Shown: positions 34,609 through 44,101 of the stretch, one piece after another | Layout: each line of letters begins with the position of its first letter | Position numbering within the stretch: the first letter of the stretch is position 1 | NCBI RefSeq assembly: GCF_022631375.1 | Contig: NZ_JALBGC010000001.1 | Span: forward strand, 186,001 to 250,000 | From: Hymenobacter cyanobacteriorum | GTDB taxonomy: Bacteria; Bacteroidota; Bacteroidia; Cytophagales; Hymenobacteraceae | Reading direction: 5' to 3' | DNA length: 64,000 bases | The notes under the pieces: generated by a model | What the model was told of the DNA's origin: nothing | Seen by the model: the letters and a program-made list of their open reading frames with translations, nothing else | The model's database searches: none | Made by a program: the position numbers and the translations under genes

Positions 34609-36948
34609 ATGACTACTTCTGCTGCTTCATCTGTTGGCATTGATTACCCGCGCGCGCTGGCCGCCGCCGAGCAGCGCATCAACGAGCTGACGGCGGCGCT
34701 GGCCTACGCCCAGGCCAACGAGCAGGCCGTGCAGGCGCTGGCCTATCTGCCCGACGAAAACCCCAGCCCGGTGGTCCGCATCGGGGCCAACCAGCAGCAG
34801 CTTTATGCCAACTCGGCGGCGCGGGAATTGGGCCGCCACCTCACGCGGGCCGAGCGGGTGCGGGTGCAGCACCTGCTACGGGCCGGCACCCAAAGGGCCC
34901 TGGCGCAGGGTACGCCCGAGCTGCTGGCCATTCAGGTGGGCGCTTACACCTTCGATGTATCGGTGATGCCGCTGCCGGGGCAGCGCTACGCCAACCTCTA
35001 CTTTGCCGACGTGAGCGAGCGGGAGGCGGCCCGCTTGCAGCTGCGCGAAAACCAGCAGTTTATGGAGCAGGTGCTCGATACCATCCCGTCGGCAGTGATG
35101 GTGCGCGATGCTGACCAGCGGCTGGTTTTCGGCAACCAGGCCATGCATGCTTACTGGGAGATGTCGCCCTTCAACGGCCCGCGCCCCTTACCCCCGCAAA
35201 CCCTGGCCGAATTCAAACGCTCGGCCGAGCTTGATAAGCAGGTGCTGGCCACCGGCGCAGAGGTAACGCTCGAAGAGTCGCTCACGCTCAACGATGGCAG
35301 CGTGCGCTGGTTTTACGCCGTGCGCCGCCCGCTGCACCGCCCCGATGGCACGGTGCAGGTTCTGGCCGTGAGCACCGACATTACGCCGCTGAAACTTGTG
35401 CAGCACACGCTGGAGCGCAGCGAAAAGCAGTACCGCGACCTGATGACTTATGGCCAGGCCCTCATCGGGGTGTGCGACATGCAGGGCACGGTCATCACCG
35501 TGAATCCGGCCCTGGCCCGCCTGCTGCGCGAAGATGCCGCCGCCATGGTGGGCACCTCCGTCACGGCTCACATGACGGCGGAGGACCGCGAAGGCTTCCC
35601 CTACTACCTCGAGCACATTTCGCGCACCGGCGAGGCCGAGGGTGTGCTGCCGGTGTTCCCGCGCGGCAGCCATGAACTGCGCTACCTGCACTACCACAAC
35701 TACGTGGTGCGCGAGCCCGGCCAGGAGCCCTACATCGTGTCGCACGGCCACGACATCACCGAACGAGTGTTGGCCAGCAAAGAGATGAAGCGTGCCAAGG
35801 AAGCCGCCGAGGCCGCCGTGCGCGCCCGTGAAAACTTCCTGGCCAACATGAGCCACGAAATCCGCACGCCCATGAACGGCGTGCTGGGCGTGGCCAACCT
35901 GCTGGCCAAAACCTCGCTCACGCCCGAGCAGCGCGAGTACATCCGCATCATTCGGGGTTCGGGCCAGCACCTGCTCACGGTGCTGAACGACGTGCTCGAC
36001 ATGGCCAAAATCACCTCCGGCAAGCTCGAGCTGAACCCCGAACCCTTCGACGTGAGCGCCTCGATTCAGGAAGCCGTGAAGCCGCTGTCGCTGCAAGCCA
36101 TCGAGAAAGGCATTGCCTGCGTGATGCACCGGCCCGCCGCCCCCTACCCGACCGTGGTGGGCGACGCGCACCGCCTCAACCAGGTGCTGCTCAACCTGGT
36201 GAGCAACGCCATCAAATTCACGCCCGCCGGCGGACAGGTGCTGGTGACGAGCGAGGCCGTGGCCGAAACCACCGACGCGCTGACCCTGCGCTTTGAGGTG
36301 AGCGACACCGGCGTGGGCATGGCTCCCGAAGTAGTGGCCCGCATTTTTGAGAGTTTCACCCAGGCCTATGCCGATACCGCCCGGCAATTTGGCGGCACCG
36401 GGCTGGGCCTGAGCATCAGCCGCGCTTTAGTTGAACAGATGAACGGAAATCTGACCGTCGATAGCACGCCCGGCCAGGGCAGCACCTTCGCTTTCACCCT
36501 CACCCTGCCCAAGGCCGACCAGCACGCGCCCGAGCCCATTCCGGCCGATAATTTTGATACCGGCGTGCTGCAGGGGGCCCGTGTGCTGCTCATCGAAGAC
36601 AACGAAATCAACCGCATGGTGGCGGCCTGGACGATGCAAAACTGGGGCATCGAAGTGCTGGAAGCCGAAACCGGCCCCGACGGCCTGCAGCTTTTCGAAA
36701 CCGGCGGCCCCTTCGACGCTGTGCTCATGGACATTCAGATGCCCGGCATGAGCGGCGTGGAGGCGTCGGCGCACCTGCGGCAGCACCCCGACCCGGTGCG
36801 CGCCAGCGTGCCCATCCTGGCCCTCACCGCCAACGCTTTCCGCAGCGACCACGAACGCTACCTCGCCGCCGGCCTCAACGACTGCCTGGCCAAGCCCTTC
36901 GAGGAACCGGAGCTGTACGCCAAGCTGCGCCGGCTGCTGCACCGGTAA
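34609..36948 (+). CDS. PAS-domain hybrid sensor histidine kinase with receiver
   Basis: A 779-residue cytoplasmic-looking kinase with no clear membrane helix. It has an N-terminal helix, about three PAS-type domains (~45-390; QVLDTIPSAVMVRDADQRLV marks the second), and a HisKA domain with phospho-acceptor H416 in ANMSHEIRTPMNG. The ATPase has N, G1 and G2 boxes (LLNLVSNAIKF, DTGVGM, FGGTGLGLSI), and the C-terminal receiver has EDNEIN and D708 in VLMDIQMPGMSG. The output partner is unknown. The ATG at 34609 is preferred over a GTG at 34600. It follows the DAC-like gene, from which a palindrome separates it. Confidence 0.92.
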   Translation: MTTSAASSVGIDYPRALAAAEQRINELTAALAYAQANEQAVQALAYLPDENPSPVVRIGANQQQLYANSAARELGRHLTRAERVRVQHLLRAGTQRALAQGTPELLAIQVGAYTFDVSVMPLPGQRYANLYFADVSEREAARLQLRENQQFMEQVLDTIPSAVMVRDADQRLVFGNQAMHAYWEMSPFNGPRPLPPQTLAEFKRSAELDKQVLATGAEVTLEESLTLNDGSVRWFYAVRRPLHRPDGTVQVLAVSTDITPLKLVQHTLERSEKQYRDLMTYGQALIGVCDMQGTVITVNPALARLLREDAAAMVGTSVTAHMTAEDREGFPYYLEHISRTGEAEGVLPVFPRGSHELRYLHYHNYVVREPGQEPYIVSHGHDITERVLASKEMKRAKEAAEAAVRARENFLANMSHEIRTPMNGVLGVANLLAKTSLTPEQREYIRIIRGSGQHLLTVLNDVLDMAKITSGKLELNPEPFDVSASIQEAVKPLSLQAIEKGIACVMHRPAAPYPTVVGDAHRLNQVLLNLVSNAIKFTPAGGQVLVTSEAVAETTDALTLRFEVSDTGVGMAPEVVARIFESFTQAYADTARQFGGTGLGLSISRALVEQMNGNLTVDSTPGQGSTFAFTLTLPKADQHAPEPIPADNFDTGVLQGARVLLIEDNEINRMVAAWTMQNWGIEVLEAETGPDGLQLFETGGPFDAVLMDIQMPGMSGVEASAHLRQHPDPVRASVPILALTANAFRSDHERYLAAGLNDCLAKPFEEPELYAKLRRLLHR

Positions 36949-36981
36949 GCGCACACCCACGCGCACCACCCGCGAGAACAT

Positions 36982-37017
36982 AAAAAAAGCCCGTTTCCAT
37001 ATTGGAAACGGGCTTTT
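36982..37017. terminator. Bidirectional rho-independent terminator
   Basis: AAAAAAAGCCCGTTTCC / GGAAACGGGCTTTT hairpin between the hybrid kinase (plus) and tRNA-Ser (minus), with A and T runs on both sides, so it can serve both. Confidence 0.9.
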
Positions 37018-37019
37018 CG

Positions 37020-37107
37020 CTGAGGGGATGGGATTCGAACCCACGATGAGCTTGAGACCCATACACACTTTCCAGGCGTGCTCCTTCGACCACTCGGACA
37101 CCCCTCA
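37020..37107 (-). tRNA. tRNA-Ser, anticodon GGA
   Basis: An 88-nt class II tRNA. The acceptor stem TGAGGGG/CCCCTCA forms seven perfect pairs with discriminator G. The D-arm TCCGAGTGGTCGAAGGA, anticodon loop CTGGAAA giving GGA (reads UCC and UCU), a long serine-type variable arm and GGTTCGAATCC T-arm are all present. CCA is not encoded. A terminator hairpin follows directly. Confidence 0.95.
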
Positions 37108-37140
37108 AGGCTGTGGTTTGTGAGGCAAAGATAGGGGGAG

Positions 37141-37225
37141 AAAAGAGTTAAAAGTTAAGAGTTAGGAGTTATGAGCTTTCAAAACGGCAACTTTTCACTC
37201 TTAACTCCTAACTCTTAACTCTTTT
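37141..37225. repeat. AGTTAAAAGTTAAGAG-type inverted repeat, second copy
   Basis: AAAAGAGTTAAAAGTTAAGA... (37141-37170) pairs with ...CTCTTAACTCTTTT (37196-37225) around a 25-base centre. It is the same class as 17060-17133. The right arm touches the ansA stop codon. Confidence 0.88.
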
Positions 37226-38310
37226 CACAGCGTGATTTCGCCGCGTAAGTCGGTGGCCAGCAGCTCGCGGGTGCGGGCCTCGCCCAGGCCCAGGCCCAGC
37301 ACGAACATGAGCTTGGTGACGGCCGCTTCGGTGGTGATGTCTTCGCCGCCCACGATGCCCATTTCGGCGAAGCGGGCGCTGGTTTCGTACTTGCCCTGCA
37401 CCACGCGGCCTTCCTCGCACTGGCTCACGTTCAGGAGCCACACGCCGCGCCGGCGGGCCTCGGCCAGGCAATTGAGGAACCACTCGGCGGTGGGCGCGTT
37501 GCCCGAGCCGTAGGTTTCGAGCACGCAGCCACGTAGGCCGGGCACGCCCAGCACCGCCGAAACCACGGCCTCGGTAATGCCCGGGAACAGCGGAAGCACG
37601 GCCACGGCAGTTTCGAAGTGGGTGTGCACTTTCAGATGCGCGCCGGGCAGCAGGCGAATGCTTTTATCATCGAATTCCAGCCCGATGCCGGCGCGGGCCA
37701 GCGGCGGGTAGTTTTCGCTTTTGAAGGCGGCAAACTGCTGGCTTTCGACCTTTTTGGCCCGGGTGCCGCGGATGAGAATATCGTTGAAGAACACGCAGAC
37801 TTCGGGCACGCGCACGGTGCCGGCCCGGGCGTGGCGGGCGGCTGCAATTTCGAGGGCGGTAATAAGGTTGCGCTGGGCGTCGGAGCGGTTGGCGCCCACC
37901 GGCACCTGCGCCCCGGTGAACACCACCGGCTTGCCCAGATGCTCGAGAATGTAGCTGAGCGCGGCTGCCGAATAGGCCATGGTATCGGTGCCGTGCAACA
38001 CCACAAACCCATCAAAGTCGGCGTAGTGCCGGCCGATGAGCTGGGCAAGATATAACCAGTCGGCGGGCGTGACGTTGCTGCTGTCGATGGGTTCGGGCAG
38101 GCTCAGCAGCTCCAGCCGGAAGGGCAGGCGGGTGAGCTCGGGCATCTTGCGGTCGAGCCGGCCGAACTGCATGGGCACGAGGCCGCCCTTGCGGTTCAGG
38201 GCCATGCCCACGGTGCCGCCGGTGTAGATGATGAGCAGGCGCGGGGCGGTGGCATCGGCCGCATCGGCGCGGGTGGGCAGGGGCAGCAGCGGCAGGTCGA
38301 GGTCGGGCAT
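37225..38310 (-). CDS. ansA: Type I asparaginase
   Basis: A 361-residue enzyme that hydrolyses asparagine to aspartate and ammonia. Catalytic signatures: IIYTGGTVGM with T33, and LHGTDTMAYSAAAL with T108 and D109. The mid-protein FTGAQVPVGANRSDAQRNL and the C-terminal allosteric-type region (LETYGSGNAP, NVSQCEEG) place it with cytoplasmic type I enzymes; there is no signal peptide. The start at 38310 is chosen because further upstream the frame runs into the divergent mqo gene. A TACCTTCG box in minus orientation at about 38357-38364 is a weak promoter candidate. Confidence 0.92.
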   Translation of the reverse strand: MPDLDLPLLPLPTRADAADATAPRLLIIYTGGTVGMALNRKGGLVPMQFGRLDRKMPELTRLPFRLELLSLPEPIDSSNVTPADWLYLAQLIGRHYADFDGFVVLHGTDTMAYSAAALSYILEHLGKPVVFTGAQVPVGANRSDAQRNLITALEIAAARHARAGTVRVPEVCVFFNDILIRGTRAKKVESQQFAAFKSENYPPLARAGIGLEFDDKSIRLLPGAHLKVHTHFETAVAVLPLFPGITEAVVSAVLGVPGLRGCVLETYGSGNAPTAEWFLNCLAEARRRGVWLLNVSQCEEGRVVQGKYETSARFAEMGIVGGEDITTEAAVTKLMFVLGLGLGEARTRELLATDLRGEITL

Positions 38311-38442
38311 GGGGGTGGGAAGCGGGAAGCCCGCGTAGGGAGGCAATACGGGGTGGCGAAGGTAGGGCGCCTGATTTTTTCGGCAACAAACAGCCCCGCT
38401 TCCCGGTCCGCCGTATTGCCAGCGGCACTCTTCCCTATTTTC

Positions 38443-39948
38443 ATGAATTCGACCGACTCCTCTCCTGTCAAACCCGTTTCCGACGTCATCATCATTGGCG
38501 CGGGCATCATGAGCGCCACGCTCGGCGTACTGCTCAAAGCCCTCGCCCCCAGCCTCACCATCAGCGGCTACGAGCGCCTCGATGCCGTGGCCGCCGAAAG
38601 TTCCGACGCCTGGAACAACGCCGGCACCGGCCACTCGGCCTTCTGCGAGCTGAACTACACGCCCGAGCGGCCCGATGGCTCCATTGACATCAGCAAAGCC
38701 GATAAAATCGCCGAGCAGTTTGAGCTGAGCAAGCAGTTCTGGGCCTCGCTGGTGCAGGAAGGTCCGCTGCCCGACCCTACGGCCTTTATCCACAGCATCC
38801 CGCACATGAGCTTCGTGTGGGGTGCGGCCAACGTGGATTACCTGCGCAAGCGCCACGCCGCGCTGCTGCACTCGCCGCTGTTTCAGGGCATGGAATTCAG
38901 CACCGACCCTGCCCAGATTGCCGAGTGGATTCCGCTGGTGATGGACGGCCGCGACCCGGCCCAGCCCGTGGCCGCCACCCGCATGGCCGTGGGCACCGAC
39001 GTAAACTTTGGGGCCCTCACCCGGGCGCTGTCCGATTACCTGAAAAGCCTGCCGGGCGTGGATTTGCACCTGGGCCACGAAGTGGAGGACTTCCGGCACA
39101 AGGACGACGGCATCTGGCGCGTGAAGGTGAAGGATTTGGCCACCGGCCAGAGCCGCATCGCGCGCGGGCGCTTCGTGTTCATCGGGGCCGGTGGGGGCTC
39201 GCTGCCGCTGCTCGAAAAGTCGGGGATTCCGGAGGCCAAAGGCTTTGGCGGCTTTCCCGTGAGCGGGCAGTGGCTAAAGTGCCAGAACCCCGCCGTGATT
39301 GCCCGGCACGAGGCTAAAGTGTACGGCAAACCCGCGCTGGGCGCGCCGCCCATGTCGATGCCCCACCTCGACACGCGCCAGATAAACGGCCGCAAGGAGT
39401 TGCTGTTCGGGCCCTACGCCGGTTTCAGCACCAAGTTTTTGAAGAAGGGCTCGTACACCGACTTGTTTAAATCCATCGAGTTGGGCAACATCCGGCCGTT
39501 GCTCTACGCCGGGGCGCGCAACCTGGGCCTGACGAAATACCTCATCGGCCAGGTGCTGCAAACGCCGCAGGAGCGCACCGCCGCCCTGCGCGAATACTAC
39601 CCCGAAGCCAACCCCGCCGACTGGCAGCTCGAAGTGGCCGGCCAGCGCGTGCAGGTCATCAAAAAGGATAAGAAAGAGGGTGGAGTACTCGAATTTGGCA
39701 CCGAGATGGTGACGGCCGCCGACGGCTCCATTGCCGCGCTGCTGGGCGCTTCGCCGGGCGCCAGCACGGCCGTGGCCATCATGCTGGAGCTGGTGCAGAA
39801 GTGCTTTCCGGAGCGGGCGGCCTCGCTTGAGTGGCAGGCCCGGTTCCGGCAACTGGTACCTTCGTTCGGGCAGAAGCTGGCCAATAAGCCGGCGCTGGCG
39901 GCTGCCGTGCGCGAGCACAGCCGAGCGGTGCTGCGGCTGGAGGCGTAG
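38443..39948 (+). CDS. mqo: Malate:quinone oxidoreductase
   Basis: A 501-residue FAD-dependent membrane-associated dehydrogenase that oxidises malate to oxaloacetate and passes electrons to the quinone pool. Signatures: DVIIIGAGIMSATLGVLL, ERLDAVAAESSDAWNNAGTGH-type run near 45-65 and the MQO substrate region GHSAFCELNYTPE. FIGAGGGSLPLLEKSGIPE and LLGASPGASTA lie near the C-terminus. Full length for the family. It is divergent from ansA, and the two are linked by C4-dicarboxylate metabolism (asparagine to aspartate to oxaloacetate), which may be coincidence. Confidence 0.95.
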   Translation: MNSTDSSPVKPVSDVIIIGAGIMSATLGVLLKALAPSLTISGYERLDAVAAESSDAWNNAGTGHSAFCELNYTPERPDGSIDISKADKIAEQFELSKQFWASLVQEGPLPDPTAFIHSIPHMSFVWGAANVDYLRKRHAALLHSPLFQGMEFSTDPAQIAEWIPLVMDGRDPAQPVAATRMAVGTDVNFGALTRALSDYLKSLPGVDLHLGHEVEDFRHKDDGIWRVKVKDLATGQSRIARGRFVFIGAGGGSLPLLEKSGIPEAKGFGGFPVSGQWLKCQNPAVIARHEAKVYGKPALGAPPMSMPHLDTRQINGRKELLFGPYAGFSTKFLKKGSYTDLFKSIELGNIRPLLYAGARNLGLTKYLIGQVLQTPQERTAALREYYPEANPADWQLEVAGQRVQVIKKDKKEGGVLEFGTEMVTAADGSIAALLGASPGASTAVAIMLELVQKCFPERAASLEWQARFRQLVPSFGQKLANKPALAAAVREHSRAVLRLEA

Positions 39949-39966
39949 GGGTTTGAGGAGTTAGAA

Positions 39967-40074
39967 GAACATCATGCAGAGCGCCTGAGAAGCATCTCAC
40001 CTGCACAACGCAATCCAATCGAAAGGATTAGTGGTGGCAGGCGAGATACTTCGCAGGCGCTCTGCATGACGTTT
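39967..40074. repeat. Palindromic intergenic repeat, copy 10
   Basis: GAACATCATGCAGAGCGCCT ... AGGCGCTCTGCATGACGTTT. Both arms carry the CGCCTG variant. The centre CAATCCAATCGAAAGGATTAG matches the copies at 2244 and 32381. It lies between convergent mqo and BLUF genes and is followed by TTTTATTTTT. Confidence 0.9.
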
Positions 40075-40088
40075 TATTTTTCCGTTTT

Positions 40089-40517
40089 TCAGCTCAGCTG
40101 ATGCGCGGCAAACTCGCGCAGCAACGCGGTGAGCTCGGGCCACTGGCCGGGGTGCACGGGCGTGCCGGGGCCAGCCAGGTTTGGGCCAACGTAACCGGCC
40201 AGTTGCTCGCGGCGCGATTCATCGAGGGCGCTGAACCCCATGCTCCATTCGGCGAAGGCGCGTTCGGGAATTGGACCATCGGCCAAGGTGATGACATCGT
40301 AGTGCCGGGCATCGGCGGCAATGGTTTGGTAGAGGGCGTGCACGTTTTCGACCGGGCCTTCGATGACCTGGATGATATCATCGTCGCCGTATAGCAGCAG
40401 GCCGCTGATGCGCTGGGCATGGTTGTGCATGCGCCAGGGCCGCAGCAGGGTTTCGAGCTGCTCGGCCGAAAAGGGAATGGTGGATTTGCTCTGATAGACG
40501 AGCTGTTGAAGTTTCAC
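40089..40517 (-). CDS. BLUF-domain protein, canonical
   Basis: A 142-residue short BLUF photoreceptor. The flavin-site residues Y8 (LVYQS), N32, Q50 (IIQVIEG), W91 and M93 (FAEWSMGF) are all present, as is ISGLLLY. A GTG at 40517 puts Tyr at position 8 and is preferred; a TTG at 40535 would add six residues. About 45 residues of C-terminal helix follow, with no output domain, so it should signal by protein contact. Divergent from the tricorn-type protease, 107 bases apart. Its paralogue at 23974 lacks the Trp. Confidence 0.87.
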   Translation of the reverse strand: MKLQQLVYQSKSTIPFSAEQLETLLRPWRMHNHAQRISGLLLYGDDDIIQVIEGPVENVHALYQTIAADARHYDVITLADGPIPERAFAEWSMGFSALDESRREQLAGYVGPNLAGPGTPVHPGQWPELTALLREFAAHQLS

Positions 40518-40624
40518 GTCGAAATAATTAAACAATAAGGACTTAACAGTCGGAAAAACGGCTAAATGTCCGGGCTTTGGCTGATATTTCGGTTAGCTTT
40601 ACACGTCTTTTTTTCTGCAAGCCC

Positions 40625-43600
40625 ATGCTTAAACCCGCTTACTTATTGGCGCTGAATTCCTTGTTCAGCCTGGGCCTGCGCGCCCAAACCGCTCCGCCCG
40701 CCCCCGCCGAAACCCTGTTGCTGCGCGAGCCGGCCCTGAGCCGCGACAAGCTGGCCTTCAGCTACGCCGGCGACATCTGGCTGGCCAACCGCGACGGCTC
40801 GAACCCGCAGCGCCTCACCGTGGGGCCGGGCGTGGAAACCAGCCCGCACTTTTCGCCCGACGGCCAGTGGCTGGCCTTCACCGGCGACTACGACCGCAAC
40901 GCCGACGTGTACGTGGTAGCCGTGAGCGGTGGGCAGCCGCGCCGCCTCACCTGGCATCCTTCGGCCGAAGTGGTGCGCGACTGGACACCCGATGGCCAGC
41001 GCATTCTGTTCAGCGGCTCGCAGGAGGCATACGCGCGCTCGTTGCAGCTTTTCACAGTGCCGATGAGCGGCGGGCTGCCCACGCGCCTGCCGCTATTGAT
41101 GGGCGAGAAAGGCAGCTACTCGCCCGATGGCAAAACCCTGGCTCATACGCACATCACCAATGCCACCACCACCTGGAAGCACTACCGCGGTGGCCAGACC
41201 GGCCCCATCTGGCTGACCGATTTGCAGACGCTGGCCACCGAGGAGATTCCGCACGAAAACGCCACCGACACCAGCCCGCTGTGGCTGGGCGGCAAGGTGT
41301 ATTTCCTGAGCGACCGGGCCCGCACCAACAACGTGTTCGTGTACGACCCGGCCACCAAAAAAGTGGAGCAGCTGACCCGCCACAACGACTACGACGTGAA
41401 AGCGCTAAGCGGCCAGGGCACCGATTTGGTGTACGAGCAGGCCGGCCGGCTGCACGTGCTGAACACCGGCTCGGGCCAGACAACTGGCCTCAAAATCAGC
41501 ATCTCGCCCGAGGTGCTGGCCCTGCGGCCGCAGTACCGCAGCGTGGCCGGCATGCTGCGCGGGGCGGCCATCTCGCCCACCGGCGTGCGCGCCGTGGTGG
41601 AGGCGCGCGGCGACGTGTTCACGGTGCCCGCCAAAAAGGGCGAAAGCCGCAACCTGACGCACTCCGACACCTCGCACGAGCGGTACCCGGCCTGGGCCCC
41701 CGACGGCGCGCACATCGCCTACCTCTCCGATGCGTCGGGCGAGTACCAGCTGATGGTGCAGGACCAGCGCGGGCTGAAACCGGCGCAGGCTTACTCGCTG
41801 GGGCCTAACTCGTTCTACTTCCGGCCGCTGTGGTCGCCGGACAGCAGGAAAATTGCCTACACCGACAAGAAACTGAACCTGTGGTACCTCGACCTGGGCT
41901 CGAAAAAAACCACCCGCGTGGCGGCCGATACCTACGGCCCGTTGCTGGGTGAGCCGGCCCTCGACCCCGCCTGGTCGCCCGACGGGCAGTGGCTGGCCTA
42001 CGCCCAGCAGATGCCCAACCACATGCGCACCGTGTGGGTGTACCACCTGCCCAGCGGCCGCCGTGTGCGCGTGAGCGACGGCCGCAGCGACGCCACCGCG
42101 CCCGCGTTCAGCCGCGACGGCAAGTACCTGTTTTTCACGGCCAGCAATGACGTGGCCCTGCGCGCCACCTGGCTCGATATGACGTCGTACGACCGCAACA
42201 GCAAGCGCACGTTGTACGTGGCCGTGCTCAACCAGCGCGATGCTTCGCCGTTCGCGCCGCAGAGTGATGAGGAAAAGGAAGCTATTACCAAGCCCGACTC
42301 GATTATCGTGGGCAAGCCGGTGGGCAACCGCCCCGCGCCCAAGGTGGCCGTGAAGGATTTAAAGCCCAAAAAGCCCGAAGCGGTGGCCAAAGTGGTGATT
42401 GACACCGTGGGCCTGGGCCAGCGCATTCTGGCCCTGCCCGGCTCGGCGGTGGGTGAACTCAGCAACGTGCAGGCGGCCGATGGCGACAAAATCTTCTGCC
42501 TCGAGCAGATGCCCGCCAGCGTGGCCGCCGGCCCCGACGCGCCCCAGGCCGCTCCCACCCAGCGCCTGCACCGCTACGATTTGAAGGAGCGCAAAAACGA
42601 GCTGTACCTGGCCGAGGTGAACGACTACGCCCTGAGTGCCGACGGCAAAAAGCTGCTTTACATGGCCCCGCGCGATGCGTACGGCATCGTGGAAGCCGCC
42701 GGCAAGCCGGCGGCCAACGATGGCAGAATGGCCCTCACCGGACTCGACGCCTACGTGGACCCGCGCCACGAATGGGCCCAGATGTTCGACGAAGTGTGGC
42801 GCCTGGAGCGCGATTACTTCTACGACCCCGGCATGCACGGGCTCGACTGGGCCGCGACCAAGAAGAAATACGCCGGTTTCCTGCCTTACGTGGCGCACCG
42901 GGCCGACCTCAACTACCTGTTTGCCGAGATGATGGGCGAAATGGTGGTGGGCCACAACTACGTGAGTGGCGGCGACATGCCGGCCCTCACGGCCAATCCG
43001 GTGGGCCTGCTCGGGGCCGACTACGAGGTAGTAAACGGCCAGTATCGCTTCAAAAAAGTGTTCAACGGCGAAAGCTTCAACCCCAGCCTGCGCGCGCCGC
43101 TCACTGGCCCCGGCGTGGGCGTGCGAGCCGGCGACTACTTGCTGGCCGTGAACAACCGCCCCCTGCGCGGCACCGATAACGTGTACAGCTTCTTCGAAAA
43201 CACCGTGGGCAAGCAGATTACACTGCTAGTGAACGACCAGCCCACCACCAAGGGCGCCCGCGAGGTAACCGTGGTGCCCGTAGCTAACGAGGCCACGCTG
43301 CGCCGCATTGCCTGGGTGGAGGACAACCGCCGCAAAGTCGACCAGATGACCGGCGGCAAAGTAGCCTACGTATACCTGCCCAACACCGGCGCCGAGGGCT
43401 ACGAATTCTTCAACCGCTACTACTTCAGCCAGCTCGATAAGCAGGCCGTGATTGTAGACGAGCGGTTCAACGGCGGCGGCTTCGTGGCCGACTACATCCT
43501 GGACCTACTGAACCGGCCGCTGCTCAGCTACTGGGCCCCGCGCGAGGGCCGGGCGTTTACCTCGCCCGGCTCGTCCATCTACGGGCCGAAGGTGATGCTG

Positions 43601-43966
43601 GTGAACGAGTTTGCCGGTTCGGGCGGTGATGCGCTGCCGGCGTTTTTCCGGCGGCGCGGGCTGGGCACCGTCATCGGCAAGCGCACCTGGGGCGGGCTGG
43701 TAGGCATTTCGGGCTACCCGCCGCTCATCGACGGCGGCAGCGTCACATCGCCCAGCTTCGCCGTGTACAGCCCCGACGGCAAGTGGGAAATCGAGAACGA
43801 AGGCGTGGCTCCCGACATTGAAGTCGACGTGCGCCCCGCCGACACCCAAAACGGCGCCGACCCGCAGCTGGCCAAAGCCATTGAGGTAATTTTGCAGGAC
43901 ATGGCCAAGCAGCCGGCAAAGTCGCAGGGCATTCCGGCGCAGTACCCCATGCGCGGGCGGGAGTAG
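40625..43966 (+). CDS. Tricorn-type S41 protease with beta-propellers
   Basis: A 1113-residue secreted protein with a signal peptide (MLKPAYLLALNSLFSLGLRA). Two WD40/PD40-like propeller regions (~25-660) carry repeated FSPDGQWLAF, WSPDSRKIAY and WSPDGQWLAY motifs. A C1/helical region, a PDZ-like domain (~800-900, GVGVRAGDYLLAVNNRPL) and the S41 catalytic domain follow, with S999 in NEFAGSGGDALPAF and GKRTWGGLVG. This is the tricorn/TSP architecture: it trims peptides, here in the periplasm. Length and order agree with bacterial tricorn homologues. Confidence 0.93.
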   Translation: MLKPAYLLALNSLFSLGLRAQTAPPAPAETLLLREPALSRDKLAFSYAGDIWLANRDGSNPQRLTVGPGVETSPHFSPDGQWLAFTGDYDRNADVYVVAVSGGQPRRLTWHPSAEVVRDWTPDGQRILFSGSQEAYARSLQLFTVPMSGGLPTRLPLLMGEKGSYSPDGKTLAHTHITNATTTWKHYRGGQTGPIWLTDLQTLATEEIPHENATDTSPLWLGGKVYFLSDRARTNNVFVYDPATKKVEQLTRHNDYDVKALSGQGTDLVYEQAGRLHVLNTGSGQTTGLKISISPEVLALRPQYRSVAGMLRGAAISPTGVRAVVEARGDVFTVPAKKGESRNLTHSDTSHERYPAWAPDGAHIAYLSDASGEYQLMVQDQRGLKPAQAYSLGPNSFYFRPLWSPDSRKIAYTDKKLNLWYLDLGSKKTTRVAADTYGPLLGEPALDPAWSPDGQWLAYAQQMPNHMRTVWVYHLPSGRRVRVSDGRSDATAPAFSRDGKYLFFTASNDVALRATWLDMTSYDRNSKRTLYVAVLNQRDASPFAPQSDEEKEAITKPDSIIVGKPVGNRPAPKVAVKDLKPKKPEAVAKVVIDTVGLGQRILALPGSAVGELSNVQAADGDKIFCLEQMPASVAAGPDAPQAAPTQRLHRYDLKERKNELYLAEVNDYALSADGKKLLYMAPRDAYGIVEAAGKPAANDGRMALTGLDAYVDPRHEWAQMFDEVWRLERDYFYDPGMHGLDWAATKKKYAGFLPYVAHRADLNYLFAEMMGEMVVGHNYVSGGDMPALTANPVGLLGADYEVVNGQYRFKKVFNGESFNPSLRAPLTGPGVGVRAGDYLLAVNNRPLRGTDNVYSFFENTVGKQITLLVNDQPTTKGAREVTVVPVANEATLRRIAWVEDNRRKVDQMTGGKVAYVYLPNTGAEGYEFFNRYYFSQLDKQAVIVDERFNGGGFVADYILDLLNRPLLSYWAPREGRAFTSPGSSIYGPKVMLVNEFAGSGGDALPAFFRRRGLGTVIGKRTWGGLVGISGYPPLIDGGSVTSPSFAVYSPDGKWEIENEGVAPDIEVDVRPADTQNGADPQLAKAIEVILQDMAKQPAKSQGIPAQYPMRGRE

Positions 43967-43982
43967 CAGTCGGTTAGAATTA

Positions 43983-44081
43983 AGAACGTCATGCTGAGCG
44001 CAGTCGAAGCATCTCTACCGCAGCAGTAATCAGATTACTTGCACGGTAGAGATGCTTCGACTGCGCTCAGCATGACGTTCT
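43983..44081. repeat. Palindromic intergenic repeat, copy 11
   Basis: AGAACGTCATGCTGAGCGCA ... TGCGCTCAGCATGACGTTCT with the GTCGAAGCATCTCTACCG inner arms. Between convergent genes and followed by six Ts. The inner TAATCAGATTA is a small palindrome. Confidence 0.93.
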
Positions 44082-44101
44082 TTTTTATTTCTATTCGATT
44101 A

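Noticed and set aside
40576..40601. TTTG...TAGCTTTA as a promoter for the tricorn-type gene
   Set aside because: The -7 box has a mismatch and the spacing (14 bases) is too short for the Bacteroidetes consensus.
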